Below are positions 13,511 to 24,538 of a stretch of DNA of 64,000 nucleotides, piece after piece; position 1 is the stretch's first letter, and each line of letters starts with the position of its first letter. The position numbers were made by a program, and so were the translations under genes. The notes under the pieces were generated by a model, which was not told where the DNA came from, did no database searches, and worked only from the letters and a program-made list of their open reading frames with translations. Source of the DNA: Poronia punctata (taxonomy: Eukaryota; Ascomycota; Sordariomycetes; Xylariales; Xylariaceae); NCBI GenBank assembly GCA_022579005.1, contig MU401513.1, forward strand, positions 1-64,000, in the 5' to 3' direction.

Positions 13511-13626
13511 TACTTATAATATAGGTTTATTAGTATATACTTATAATGTAGGTTTATTAGTACGTACTTATAATGTAAGTTTATTAGTATATACTTATAA
13601 TATAGGTTTATTAGTACAAACTTATA
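13511..13626. repeat. 27-bp tandem repeat, about 4.3 copies
   Basis: Units start TACTTATAAT at 13511, 13538, 13565 and 13592, with a partial copy at 13619. Several of the differences are G/A or C/T transitions (for example ATATAGG versus ATGTAGG and ATGTAAG), so the array probably predates at least part of the RIP. Confidence 0.85.
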
Positions 13627-15359
13627 TTTTTTTTTAATTTATACTTAAAATAATTTTTTATTTATATAACTTTTTTCTTATACATTTTATTATTAAAGTA
13701 CTTTATTATTTTTAAGTATGCTAACTGTTTTTGTTTTTTATTTTATATGCTTTATAAGTAACTTTGTTTAGTTTTTTTAAATATTACTATTTTATATATA
13801 CTAATACTTTTTATTATAAGCAGATTAACTATAAAAGTTATTATAGCTTTAATAATATAATATTATATATATTGCTATAGTTTATTTTACTTGTTATACT
13901 AATTATATACTAATTTTTTTTTTTTTTTACTTAAAGTTTATATTATATATAAACTATAGCGCTAAGCAAGCTTGTTAAAAAAGCTGCTAAAAAAACTAAG
14001 CTTACTAAAAAAACTAAGCTTATTAAAAAAACTAAGCTTGCTAATAAAGCTAAAGTAGCAGCCTAAATTTAAAAATAAGTTTATATAACTAAATATTTTT
14101 ATATTTTTTTTAATTAATACTTTTATATAGTACTAATATAAGACTTACTACTAGTAGTAAAAGACTACTTGTTTTTTAACTAGTAAAAAAAAGAAAATAT
14201 TGTTTATATTATAAAAAAGTAAGCATTTTGTATTATTATAAGTATATAAAAAGTAGAAGCTATAGCAAAGCGGTTTAAAAACCTTTTTTTTAATTTAATT
14301 ATAAGCTTTTTAATAATATTTTAATATTTAAGTATATATTAATATATATAGCACACTAGCTACTTTAATAAATATATAAAAAACAAATATAATTAGTAAA
14401 AAGTTTTAGTATTTTTATAGCGCTATTTACTTAACTTATATAAAAAATTGCTTAAGATTTTATAGCAAACTTGCGCTTTTAGCTTTTAATTATTAGTGCG
14501 CTATAAAAAGCATTAAAAGTAACTTTTTTTTTTATATTTACTAGTATATACTTATATTTAACATATATTATCTACTTTTAAATTTGCTTATACTAATTTT
14601 ATATTAATTATTTTATAGCTATATTTTAAGCTATAATCTATGCTAGTTAAGTTACTTTAATACTAAAAAATATATATTTTATATTTTTTATTATAAAAAT
14701 TATAAAGCATATTAATATTTATACTTTAGCTTTAGTAACTAATTTTATATATTATAATAAAAATGTTACTTATTAACGTTAAATAAAAGTTAATAAAATA
14801 ATTAAAAAAAAAAACAAAAAGCTACTAAAAAAAAGGAAGCACGTAAAAAAAAAAAATTAATATTGCTAATACGCTTATAATTAAAAACTTTAAAAAAGCT
14901 AAAGCTTAAAAAAACGCTAAAACTTTTAAAAAAGCTAAAAGTACCTTTAAAGCACAGGGCTAAGCAGTAGCTATTGCTTATATAGCTAGTAAAGCTTAAA
15001 AAAAACAGCTAACAATGCTGCAAAACTTGCTAAAAATAATAAAAATCTTATAAATATTAAAAACATAAATAGTAAAAAAAATAATAAAAATAATAAAAAC
15101 TTTAAAAAACTTAAAAATATTAAAAGTAATAAAAATAATAAAAATATAAAAAGTAAACTAAATAATAAAGATTTTTAAAGTTGCTATATAAGCAGCTATA
15201 AAGCTTATAGCAAGTTATAATAGCTTTATATTATACTTAATTAGTATATAATTAGTATATTTACATTATTTTAAATAAATAGCTTTAATTTAACCTTTTT
15301 AGTAAATTATTTTTTACTATTTTTTTATTTGCTAATTATATTTTTATAACGTAGCTAGG

Positions 15360-15680
15360 TTAATAACTTAAAAAAATCTTTTTATTATTAAACTAATACT
15401 TAAATAAGTACTTATTTAAAAGTTAAATACTTATTTATATTTAAATAAGTACTTATTACAAATATAAGTACCTATTATTTTTTAAATAAGTACCTATTGC
15501 AAGTATAGGTACTTATTTATTTTTAAATAAGTACCTAGTCATTTTTAAATAGGTACCTAACCTATAATTAAGCCCAGGCTACCTATACCTACTGCCAAGC
15601 ACCCAACACTACCTAATAGGTAATGATAGGTACCCACTGGGTACCTAATGACAAACCCTAAATATAGGTACCTAGTAGGG
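15360..15680. repeat. Right edge of AT block with RIP-graded TAGGTACCTA words
   Basis: Repeated palindromic words step from AAGTACTTA (fully mutated) through AAGTACCTA to AGGTACCTA (intact) over about 250 bp, moving from the AT block into normal DNA. This mirrors the left edge at 5240-5530. Confidence 0.7.
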
Positions 15681-15743
15681 CTAAGGTAGGTTAGGTAGTG
15701 AGACTGATTACATTTGAGAGATGTGGTGAGCTACGAGTAGACT

Positions 15744-15857
15744 AGACAAGGTAACGAGGCATCTAAGCGAAGCAAAGCTTATTTTAACACACAAAGTTCG
15801 GAATTATTATATGTACATGCCGTGGTTTGATCTTAGAAACATTGTTTGGGCGCCCGG

Positions 15858-15888
<31 letters not shown>

Positions 15889-16061
15889 CGGGGGGGGGGG
15901 GGGGGGGGGGGGGGGGGGTNNNNNNNNNNAGACAATGTAACGTGGCATATAAGCGAAGCAAATCTTATTTTAACACACCAATTTCGTAATTTTTTTATGT
16001 ACATGCCGGGGTTTGTTCTTAGAAACATTGTTTCCCCCCCCCCCCCCCCCCCCCCCCCCCC
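15744..16061. other. Assembly gap with poly-G/poly-C and duplicated flank
   Basis: A G-run (about 15858-15918) meets ten Ns (15920-15929). A degraded second copy of the preceding segment follows: 15930-16032 repeats 15744-15850 with substitutions and T/C drift. It ends in a C-run (about 16033-16061). The glycine- or proline-rich frames here are not genes. Confidence 0.85.
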
Positions 16062-18250
16062 GAATTATAAGACGGACGGATAGAGCTGTTGGGCAAGTAG
16101 AGATACTAAGCGGTTGAGGTCTAGGTAAGGTAAGGTAAGGTAACTAAGGTACTGTAGTTTACCTAGATAGCCACGACTGTGTGTGTGTTATGTTGTATAC
16201 CAGTTCCGTCTTGAAGAGAAAGTAATGTGTGTATAAGACGTGCCGGTATGATATACCGTACCTAAAGACAGCCTATTTATTCTAGGACACGCATAAGACC
16301 TTATGTACATATATATATATGCCTGCCTACCTTGGATAGTAGGTAGACATCCATCCATCTAGGATGTTTTGCATATAAGTGTTCTAGGATGCATCTAGGT
16401 ATGTTAGGAGGTAAGCTACCTACCTACCTAGCCAGCCAATATTCCCACCTCCACACCAACCTACCTATGGTTTATGGTTTATTAACGTCTAACTTAGGGA
16501 CCTAGTGATTAATCCACTGCTACCCCCCTACGTGACCTCTTTTCGGGTTTATGTTAGGAAAGACGCCCTATGCATAACCTGGCCCCTAACCTTATTTGGG
16601 CATGCTATAGGGAAAACTTTCGCTATACTTTTTAGCAACGAGGGCAAAAAAACTTATAGGTTAGGTTGGCAATACTGCAAAAAAGAACGCTGCTAGGCTA
16701 TTTACCTTTTCTAAGCCCGGCCCCCTTTATAAAAGAGGTACAACCCTTTGTCGCTTAAGCCTTTAATTGTCTTTTTTATTGCGGCATGCTACGCCTTTGC
16801 CGACTATAAGGTGCTGGCGACAATCGTTAACAACGAAGCCAGGTTAATTCTTTATTTAACGACGGCACAAACTACTATCGGAACCTCCCCTTCTGCTATA
16901 GTTACCTCGGCTTTATTAACTCGCTGCTAGCCGTCTAGATTAACTAGTCGGCCTAGGGCGTATATACCTAGTTGCCTAAATATATAAAATATACCTAGTT
17001 TGCCAGATATAGTAGATAAAGAAAATGAAGCCGGTGATGTATGCAAAAGTTACCTAAATAGGTAGAAAAGTGGACCCTTTCCAAGGAGTGAAAATGGGAA
17101 AGGAGGGAAGGTTGCACCAACCTACCTACATTAGTCTAGATAGGTAAAGTATACAATGCAGAGAACTAGGTAGGTAAGGTACCTACCTACACGTAAAAGG
17201 ACTGCATCTGGCGCTGTGAAAACGCCAACAAACTGCCCTATACCTAGTTCTCCGAGTAAGTCGACAGGGCAGGCTTAACTACATACTCGTAGGTAAGCAC
17301 GGTGACACCGATACACCCTTTCCCTACCTAGTACCTACATGTCCACCATCCATGACGGCCTATTATCAACTTTCAGCTCCGTGTCTCTCTCCGCCACCAT
17401 CAGCAAGCCACGTGCCAACTGCACTGCATATACCATTGACCATGCTTTACATACATACATACATACATGTCCGGCTTACATATACCTACCTGCCACACTG
17501 GCCACAACCACATCAAAAATCAAACCGGGCCGAGCTAAAGCTAAAGCTGAAAACCCCCCACGATTCCCGAGCTTTGTAATCTCTAGTCTATGTTAAAGGA
17601 AAGGGGAGACACTCGCAACATCAACATATAGGATATAGAAGCAGGACTTGGGTAATCCCCTTTTTTAATCAATGTATACATGATATTAAGTTGATCGCGT
17701 TCCATCTCATCTTTGGATGGTGGGGATCTATGTATGTAACCGTGGTGTAGTCTCTTCAACCATATTGAAACGTCAGTTGTCGACTTGCTCATGTTCCCTC
17801 AAAATGTGGAAAGCTTTAGAAGATGACCCGTGCTGGAAATACCTGGCGAGGTAATGTCCATAGTTGAGGGCGCCATATTTTGTTTAGTTTGGTAGCTTGA
17901 TCCGATGTGTCGGAAGACGCCCAATATATTAACAAGAGCCTAATAAGGTCAAGTCTTACACTAAAAATTAGTCGTTCATGGTCTGCAAAGTATCAGACAA
18001 GCCGTAGCATCATATACTTTGAACTGTGTATTGAAGGAAGACATCTTTATTCATTTTTAGAAAGCCGAACAATACCGACCAACTATTTTGTTTCCCTGTT
18101 CGCGCACACCAGAGGGTATCTGAGCCCTAGCTATGTTCATACGTCGAGAACATTACAACGGGCAAGAGATCTTCTCTCAATACATCCTGTACTTGTCTAC
18201 ATCCTCGCGACAAATTTTGGCAATCCCACAATCGATACCGTCAGCTCCTA
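16062..18250. other. Gene-free stretch rich in TAGGTA words and microsatellites
   Basis: Contains GT repeats near 16180, TA repeats near 16310, an ACAT repeat near 17450, and many ACCTACCTA/TAGGTAGG words. The section 16500-16960 has a different texture and two short ATG-less frames; it may be an old transposon scrap, but nothing is recognisable. The last few hundred bases are probably the 3' UTR of the MFS gene. Confidence 0.5.
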
Positions 18251-20189
18251 TCATAGAACGTATCTGAAGTTGGGACCGTAGTTTTCCTGGGCCACAGTCT
18301 CTGGCTCTGCAAATTCTGCACCCTCTCCATTGTTAGGAGAACCGAACTTGCGATCGAGCCTTTTGTTCTCCCATACCAAAAGGTACCGTTGTGCCAGCGC
18401 GAGGGTAGCCGAGAAGAACATAAATGCGGCACAGATGCTCATACCCTTGATGTATCTCGGTCCCTGGTTCGTAGGAAAGATGTTCGTGCCCAAGAAGGGC
18501 CCGGTCTGGCCGACGAGGTTGATGAGAATAATAGACATGCCGCGTCTTGTGTCACTTCCTTGATTGTCTGCGTAGATGAGACGGTCAGTAATTTTCACGA
18601 GCATCGCATCGAGACTGACAAAGACACTTACTGAGGGTCAGCGCTAGAATATTTGGGATCGTGGAGAATACGCCGGCCGAGGCCAAGAAGGTGGCAAAGT
18701 AGCGGACGCCCACTTTCTCGACCGTCGCGAGGATGATGTAGCCTGCACCTCCGATAGCCGAAGTGACGAAAAGAACAAAACAGCGCTGCTGAGACTTGTC
18801 TGCAATCCACGTAGTGATCAACGCGAACAGAAAGGCAGCGAACGACGGCGGTGCAGAGAGTCCTTGAGCGTTGATGGCAGTATAACCCATGTCTTTGAGA
18901 ATGGTTGGCAGGAAGACGGGCAAGCTGGAGTAAGTGACGTTGCCGGCAAAATACATGAGCGCACACATCCAAGCCTTTGGGTCGACAAGTACCGCGCCAA
19001 GGTCCTTGACTCTAATTCCGCCGATTCTGGCGTTGGCATCGGTGCCTACCTGGCGCATGGCCCTGGACCTGACGATTTCTTTTTCTTCTGCGTTCAGGAA
19101 CCGGGCTTTCTCGGGCGAGTCAGGAATGAAAAAGTACGCGACTGCGGCCATGAGAATGGTTGGGATCCCTTCAACGAGGAAAAGGAGGCGCCAGTTGGCG
19201 AGACGCGAGTGACCGCTGGTTATGCCATACGCTAGTGCTCCTGCGAAAGTCGACGCCAAAGGCGCGGCTGAGGCAAAGATACCGCATCGAAATCCAATCT
19301 CATGTCGTAGATAGAAGAATGACAGCAGGTAGATGATGCCAGGTCTGGGAAACAGGGCGCGTTAGAAAGGCCGAGGCAACAGTTACCGTCCTTGACATGC
19401 TAAATAACATACCCGTAGCAGGCTTCGAAGATTCCCAGGAAGAATCGCAGTGCCATGAGTCCGCTCCAATTCTGGGCGCCCGACTGTACGGTGGCGATAA
19501 GGCCCCTGTGACCTGTCATTACCGATACTCCTTTTGACTCATAAAGGAGCATAGGACGGTGATCGATGGGTGTGACACTACATACCAGCTGAACACCACG
19601 ACGGCGCCGACGATGTGCGGAGGGAAGACCTTCCATAGTAGGACACCAAACTCGGCAAGCACGTAAGTGATGTAGAAGATGTTTACCAGCCACTGGTAGT
19701 CGCTGCTATCAAGTTTAAAATCTTCCTCTAAACCGGCGATTCTGGCGTTGCCAATATTGCCTCGGTCGAGAAAGGCAAGCATGTCTTGACATGGCGAGTT
19801 TCGTGTTAGCTATACATGGGCTACATGGTCCACGAGAGGCTGTGGGAGACATTCGAGGCGATGGCCAAAAGTTATCACCGCCGACGTACGCGCTCGACCG
19901 GCCAACCGATCGATCGGCCGACTGGTGGACCCGTGTAGGCGTGAGCCACAGCGAGTGCAACAGCGATCAAGACGTGAATTCAACCCTTTTTCCTTTGCGC
20001 CCGCCGACAAGCATGTGGTGAAAACTTACATAGAGCGAAAAATAGAGTCATAAGGTTGAGATCTATTTTTGAGACCACGCGAGCCTCCTGAGCCGGGGTG
20101 TGCTTGGCGGTTGTGCCATCTTGAGACTCGCCTGATTTGGCGGCGGCCTTGTCATCGGCATCGAAAATGGGGTTCGCCTTTTCAGACAT
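18251..20189 (-). CDS. MFS permease, allantoate/nicotinate-type (Dal5-like) family
   Basis: Exons on the minus strand: 20189-20030, 19784-19586, 19505-19413, 19344-18632, 18567-18251; 493 aa, the family's usual size. Start chosen at 20189 (MSEKANPIFD); an in-frame ATG at 20210 is possible. A hydrophilic N-terminus leads into TM1, then the family signature LDRGNIGNAR. Further hallmarks are RFFLGIFEACYGPGIIY (TM4), NWRLLFLVEGIP (TM6 entry), FIPDSPEKARFL at the start of the central loop, and six more hydrophobic segments in the C-terminal half, ending in a charged tail. The family (Dal5, Tna1, Vht1 and relatives) moves organic anions and vitamins with protons at the plasma membrane; the substrate cannot be read from sequence. 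All four introns are GT-AG. The first, 245 bp, is much longer than the other three (64-80 bp). Confidence 0.9.
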
Positions 20190-22929
20190 GGCCGGTGTGA
20201 TGCGAAACACAGCGAGATATAGACAGCGTATAAGGTATTATGTAGGTCTAACGGTGCACTGGCGAAAGTAGACCGGGCAATGTAAACCGCCTTCTCGAAA
20301 GGGCCGGTGCTGTACGAGTACTGCGTAGAACTGCGGCGATTTGGAATGCAAAGACTGAACAGAAGCTTCCGGACGCGGCTCTTCCAGAAAACGTGGACGG
20401 GTCAGCATGTCATTGGGGTAGCCATTGAGCGAGTTGGTTGGTTGGTAGGTAGGGGTGAGTGCCCTAGGTTAGGTACATGTACCTATTTACATACCAAATC
20501 AAACCATCTACTTTACCTGGGTAAAGTAAGTAGGTAATGTATGGAGGTTCTGAGCAGGTATGTGTAAGTACGTGCAGTTACTGCAGGAAGGCACAATAGG
20601 TACGTCTAGGTACGTACGTCGGGCCCCTTCCTAGGTTGTTCCGGAACCTGTAGGCAAGACTGCAATGCAAGTAGGTAAGTAGGTACCCGAATTTGACCGT
20701 TGTAGGAGTTTCTGTCGAACAATAACCATAAAACAATTGGTGACGAGTTCAACGGCACGGTAACATTGCTTCAGACCAAGAAATGAAGCGCCGATCAAGT
20801 GATATACTTTCTTACGAGGCCTACAATATAGAAGAGAAATTGATGCGACCCTGAGTTTTCTGGCTACTTTTGCGACAGTAGTATTATTTATCTCGTCGCC
20901 GTGCCACCTCAGTCCTCCAATTATCATCTCTTGGCCCCTCTTTCGCGTCCGAGCCGAGAAGGAGCTGAACTTCCCCGGTCTACATTTTGCGGATGAATCT
21001 GGACACATTCCTTGCATCGACCACCCTATTCATTTTGAGAAGCAGGTCGGATTCCTAACTTTGTCCCAGTCAAGTAGTAGTGCCCGTCCTGACAATTAAA
21101 CCGGCTGATTAAACCGTCTGTCTGCTGTCCTACCCCAGACACTCAGATAAAGTTGGGGAAGTACTACTCGCTGGAGGTATGTGTGTACCTTGTAGGTACA
21201 ATGGAAATCATACCTACCAGTCGACAAATACATGTACATACGTGTCGCCGATCCAGCCTGCCACTTATGCCTACACGGACGTATTTACAGAAGGCAAGCA
21301 CTGTACAGGTTTGCAGGGAAGAAAATTATGTGCAGACATTTCCTTCCCTTTTTATTTCATTTACGTGTGTGTGTGTGTACGTTAATAAGAGCTAGGTTAA
21401 ACTCCAGTTGTCCCACTGAAACAAGTGCTTCCCCGCCAAAGTACAGACCCATCAAAACAGGTAGTACGTATGAGATTGATACAAGTACCTATCACAACAT
21501 CCCACATCACAAAAGAGATTGCTGGTTCAGAAGAGAAAAGTAGGATAAGGGCACAATTTGCCCATCCTGACAGAATAATCGCGGCTCCGATGTCATCAAC
21601 CATAGGATCCTGCTTGGAAAAGTTAAGAGTTATGTTAGCTACCTGTCGTAGCACCGTAACAATCGTTATCAGATACTGTACGGCACTTACTCCAATCACT
21701 ACCCTGCAAAAGGACCTGTGCCTGGCCCGAACCGGTATCGACCGGCCGGCCCGCAGCCAATGGTTGCCCCAAAATACGAAAAGAACATCATGCTCCAGAG
21801 TGACATTCTGCAGGGGGCCAGGCACCCACATATCAAATATTTTCGCCAACCAGGGCACAGAATGCCAAAACAGAAGCTTGTAACACCAAGGCGTCTCGAC
21901 AGCAGAGTGGCTTGCCCCAAGGAGGTAGGCTAAAGTTGTAGAGTTGAAGTTCCGCAGAGCCCGTGCAATTCTCTCCCACACCCATCAGGCCACCCACCGG
22001 GGCCACCTCACTCTGTGCAGTCTTCTCGGCTGTTTCAAGCCTCCTTACCATTACATACATACATTGATACCATCATACCAGCCCATGGCTGCGCCCCAGG
22101 TTGCAGTAGAGAATAATGACATGACTGCCCCCTCTATATATATCAATGGTTGCGATCTGAGTCTATTTTCGGTAACCGGACTGCGACCCAATAGGCAGAT
22201 GATTCAGATGATCCGAACGATCGATGATTTTCCAAGCTTCTTTCTCCCACCCACTTTCGATATACGGTAGGTAGGCCGAATAAGTACCCTACTGTAACGT
22301 AAACCAACGACCTGACCTACCACGGCAGGGTTGTTCACGTATACCCTGCCCTCCGAGTTGTACCACCGGGGGGCCAGGCCAGGCCACCAGTTTTGCCTGA
22401 CCTAGTCCACTTACCACCTTTTCAGTCATGTCCTGTCAAATTGTCATTGTAGACCCCAGATTCATTACAGTCAATCTGCGGCGTCAGACAACACCGATCC
22501 TGACAGATTACAATCTCAACTATCGATACCGCCGCCTGTCCGAGTCAAGCCATTCTTTTCTCTGCTCTTTGCTGGATGCAAATCATGCTCGGCAGTGATA
22601 TTGACCTCACAGAGTGCTGAGAGTACTGCCTCTCTGTGACACATGCGGTTGCATTCTGCGTAGCATTTTCCGGGTAGCAAAGCAACCCAAACCGTTGTTA
22701 CCCGCCTTTTGCTTTGGAGAAGCCAGGACTGCTGCTGCACAGACGAGTCCGCCATTAGATAATAACTCGCCAGGAACCCACGAAACCGTTGGAGTCATGA
22801 CCAAAGAATCTCCATTAGTTCCTCCATCCATCTCTCCGTCACACAAGAGGACCTAATCATATACCAACCCGGCACAATAGAGACGCAAAAACACCCAGAC
22901 AACGACGATAGAGTCGTCTTTTCCCAAAG
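20190..22929. other. Divergent intergenic region between MFS and rhodopsin-domain genes
   Basis: 2.7 kb serving as upstream region for both flanking genes. It contains TAGGTA words near 20440-20620, a GT microsatellite near 21366, and a 62-codon ATG frame at 22085-22270 (+) in good Kozak context (CCCATGG) that I cannot match to anything. A 194-codon minus-strand frame at 21397-21981 has no ATG for its first 50 codons; I do not call it. Confidence 0.45.
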
Positions 22930-24538
22930 ATGGCCGGCTATCAGCTTACCAAGGAGGAAGAGGCCAAGTCGTCTGAGTCGATGCAGCAGGCACTATGGGG
23001 TAGTCTGAGTGTTTTCCTAATCATCAATAACGTTGCCATCGCGGGCCGGTTATGGGCGACACGCACGTCCGCCATCACTCGAACGCGGCTATTAGCTGAA
23101 GATATCTTGATCACCATGAGCGGAGTTAGTGACCTCCCCCCGTCCAGTCTAGTCCCAAACGGTTCTAAACCGCCATCCATTACACAAGGCGATACTAGAT
23201 GTGTAGGGTCTAACGACAGTGATACTCCTTAGATATTCGTGAACGCCATCATTGCCAACTTGATGGTGGCAACTCATTTCGGTCTCGGCCTTCACGTCTT
23301 CACTGTCAACTCCAGGGACCCTGACTATCCGACGAACTTGTCCCACACCTTCAGGGTAAGCAAGATTCTGCCACGGCTATCTCCTACTCAGCCTTGTTCA
23401 GCCCCCTTTCATCATGTGAATGTCTTATCTCGCTTTGTTGCGCCCGGCTGACATGTCTGCAGCATGTGTGGATTACCATGGTCCTGATGGCTAGCTTCTT
23501 CCTCTCCATCAAGATGACCCTGCTATTCTTTTATAGGCGGCTTTTCTTGAAGGCCAATCCAAATTCCCGGCTACGGTTCTTCTGGTGGTTCAACCTCATA
23601 TTCGTCATTCTCTGGTGGTTCGGTGCCACCGGCTTCTACCTTTTCCAGTGTCAGCCGGTCCAATGGTACTTTATGCGGTATTATCTACGGTTCCCGCACG
23701 AAGATCGCAACAACCCGCAGAACCTCCATGGCCAATGTGATGCCACGGTTGTCCTCAACGTCTCCTTGCCCGTCATCTTCAGTCTGATATCGGATGTCAT
23801 GCTCCTGTTTCTGCCCCTCTGGGCTATATCGAAGCTACGAGTCAACACGAACAAGAAGCGCGGTCTGCTGGCCGTCTTCGGCGTGGGTGCTGTCGCCTGT
23901 ATCCTTGAACTAGCACGCGTGCTAGCACTAAACCTCAGTACCGACGACAAGGACGACACGAGCTGTGAGTGATGGGTCTTTCTTTCCGTCCGTTTTTATA
24001 GTGGCCTATGCCATGTATTCTTGTCGCAGCTTGCTGACCAGGTATATTGTAATTAGATGGCGTCGCGCTCTTCCTAATTCTGACCGGTGCCGAGGAGACA
24101 ACGGCAGTCGTATGCGCATGCTTGCCCCTCATCGCCCCACGTCTCTTCGCCAAGTTCAAGAGCAAGGCCGCCGCCAAAAAGCCAGTGGCCGTATACCAAG
24201 GCGGCGAAATGAAGACGATCTCGGACAAGAAAGGCTCCCGGGGCTTCAGACGTATCGTCAGCGTGAACCACTTGTGGTCTACAAAGGCATCGCAAAACAA
24301 CACCGACCGCAGCTACGACGACCGACTCCCACTGACACGCATCGAGATAAGCGGAAACAACTACAACTCGGAGAGCGAGAAACTTATTCGGGACCCGGGC
24401 CGGCCCCAGGGTGCATATATACCACAAAGCAGTGTCGCAGGACAGGAGGGACAAAGCGAGCCGCCGCCGGGTGTTATTTACGTCCAGACCGACATCGAAA
24501 CCGGCATTACGGGTGCCAAGAAAAGGGCACAGCCTTGA
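22930..24538 (+). CDS. Rhodopsin-domain (Pth11-like/SAT4-type) seven-TM protein
   Basis: Exons 22930-23124, 23233-23355, 23463-23964, 24057-24538; 433 aa. Introns of 92-108 bp, all GT-AG, join in frame. Seven hydrophobic segments are visible, beginning with LWGSLSVFLIINNVAIAGRL and AEDILITMSGIFVNAIIANL. The conserved family regions are present: THFGLGLHV with a following loop, FFLSIKMTLLFFYRRLF, FWWFNLIFVILWW, a FQCQPVQWYF segment and LPLWAISKLRV. The last helix ends AEETTAVVCACLPLIAPRLF, the usual close of this domain. A polar tail of about 110 residues follows. Members of this large fungal family are plasma-membrane proteins, some acting as surface sensors (Pth11). It lacks an N-terminal CFEM domain. 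Ligand unknown. Confidence 0.9.

Larger units (their letters stand above)
5530..15600. repeat. Large AT-rich RIP block, original elements unidentified
   Basis: About 10 kb of extreme A/T composition. Every translated frame is broken by TAA/TAG. I found no reverse transcriptase, integrase or transposase signature that I would defend. The only longer frame (12509-12790, +, Lys/Asn-rich) is explicable by composition. Residual C and G occur mostly in GCT/AGC and ACT/AGT contexts. A paired decamer TATACTAATT recurs about eleven times on both strands. A 27-bp minisatellite (13511-13626) and a less-mutated island (about 7896-8170) break the monotony; the island may be a junction between separate insertions. 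Confidence 0.8.

Noticed and set aside
15807..16083. Gly- or Pro-rich frames on both strands
   Set aside because: They are translations of the poly-G/poly-C runs and Ns of the assembly gap.
17907..18281. 124-codon plus-strand frame beside the MFS gene
   Set aside because: Non-ATG start, overlaps the 3' end and probable UTR of the MFS gene, no motif.
21397..21981. 194-codon minus-strand frame with hydrophobic stretches
   Set aside because: Starts at a non-ATG codon with no ATG for 50 codons, no recognisable motif, and no splice structure that improves it.
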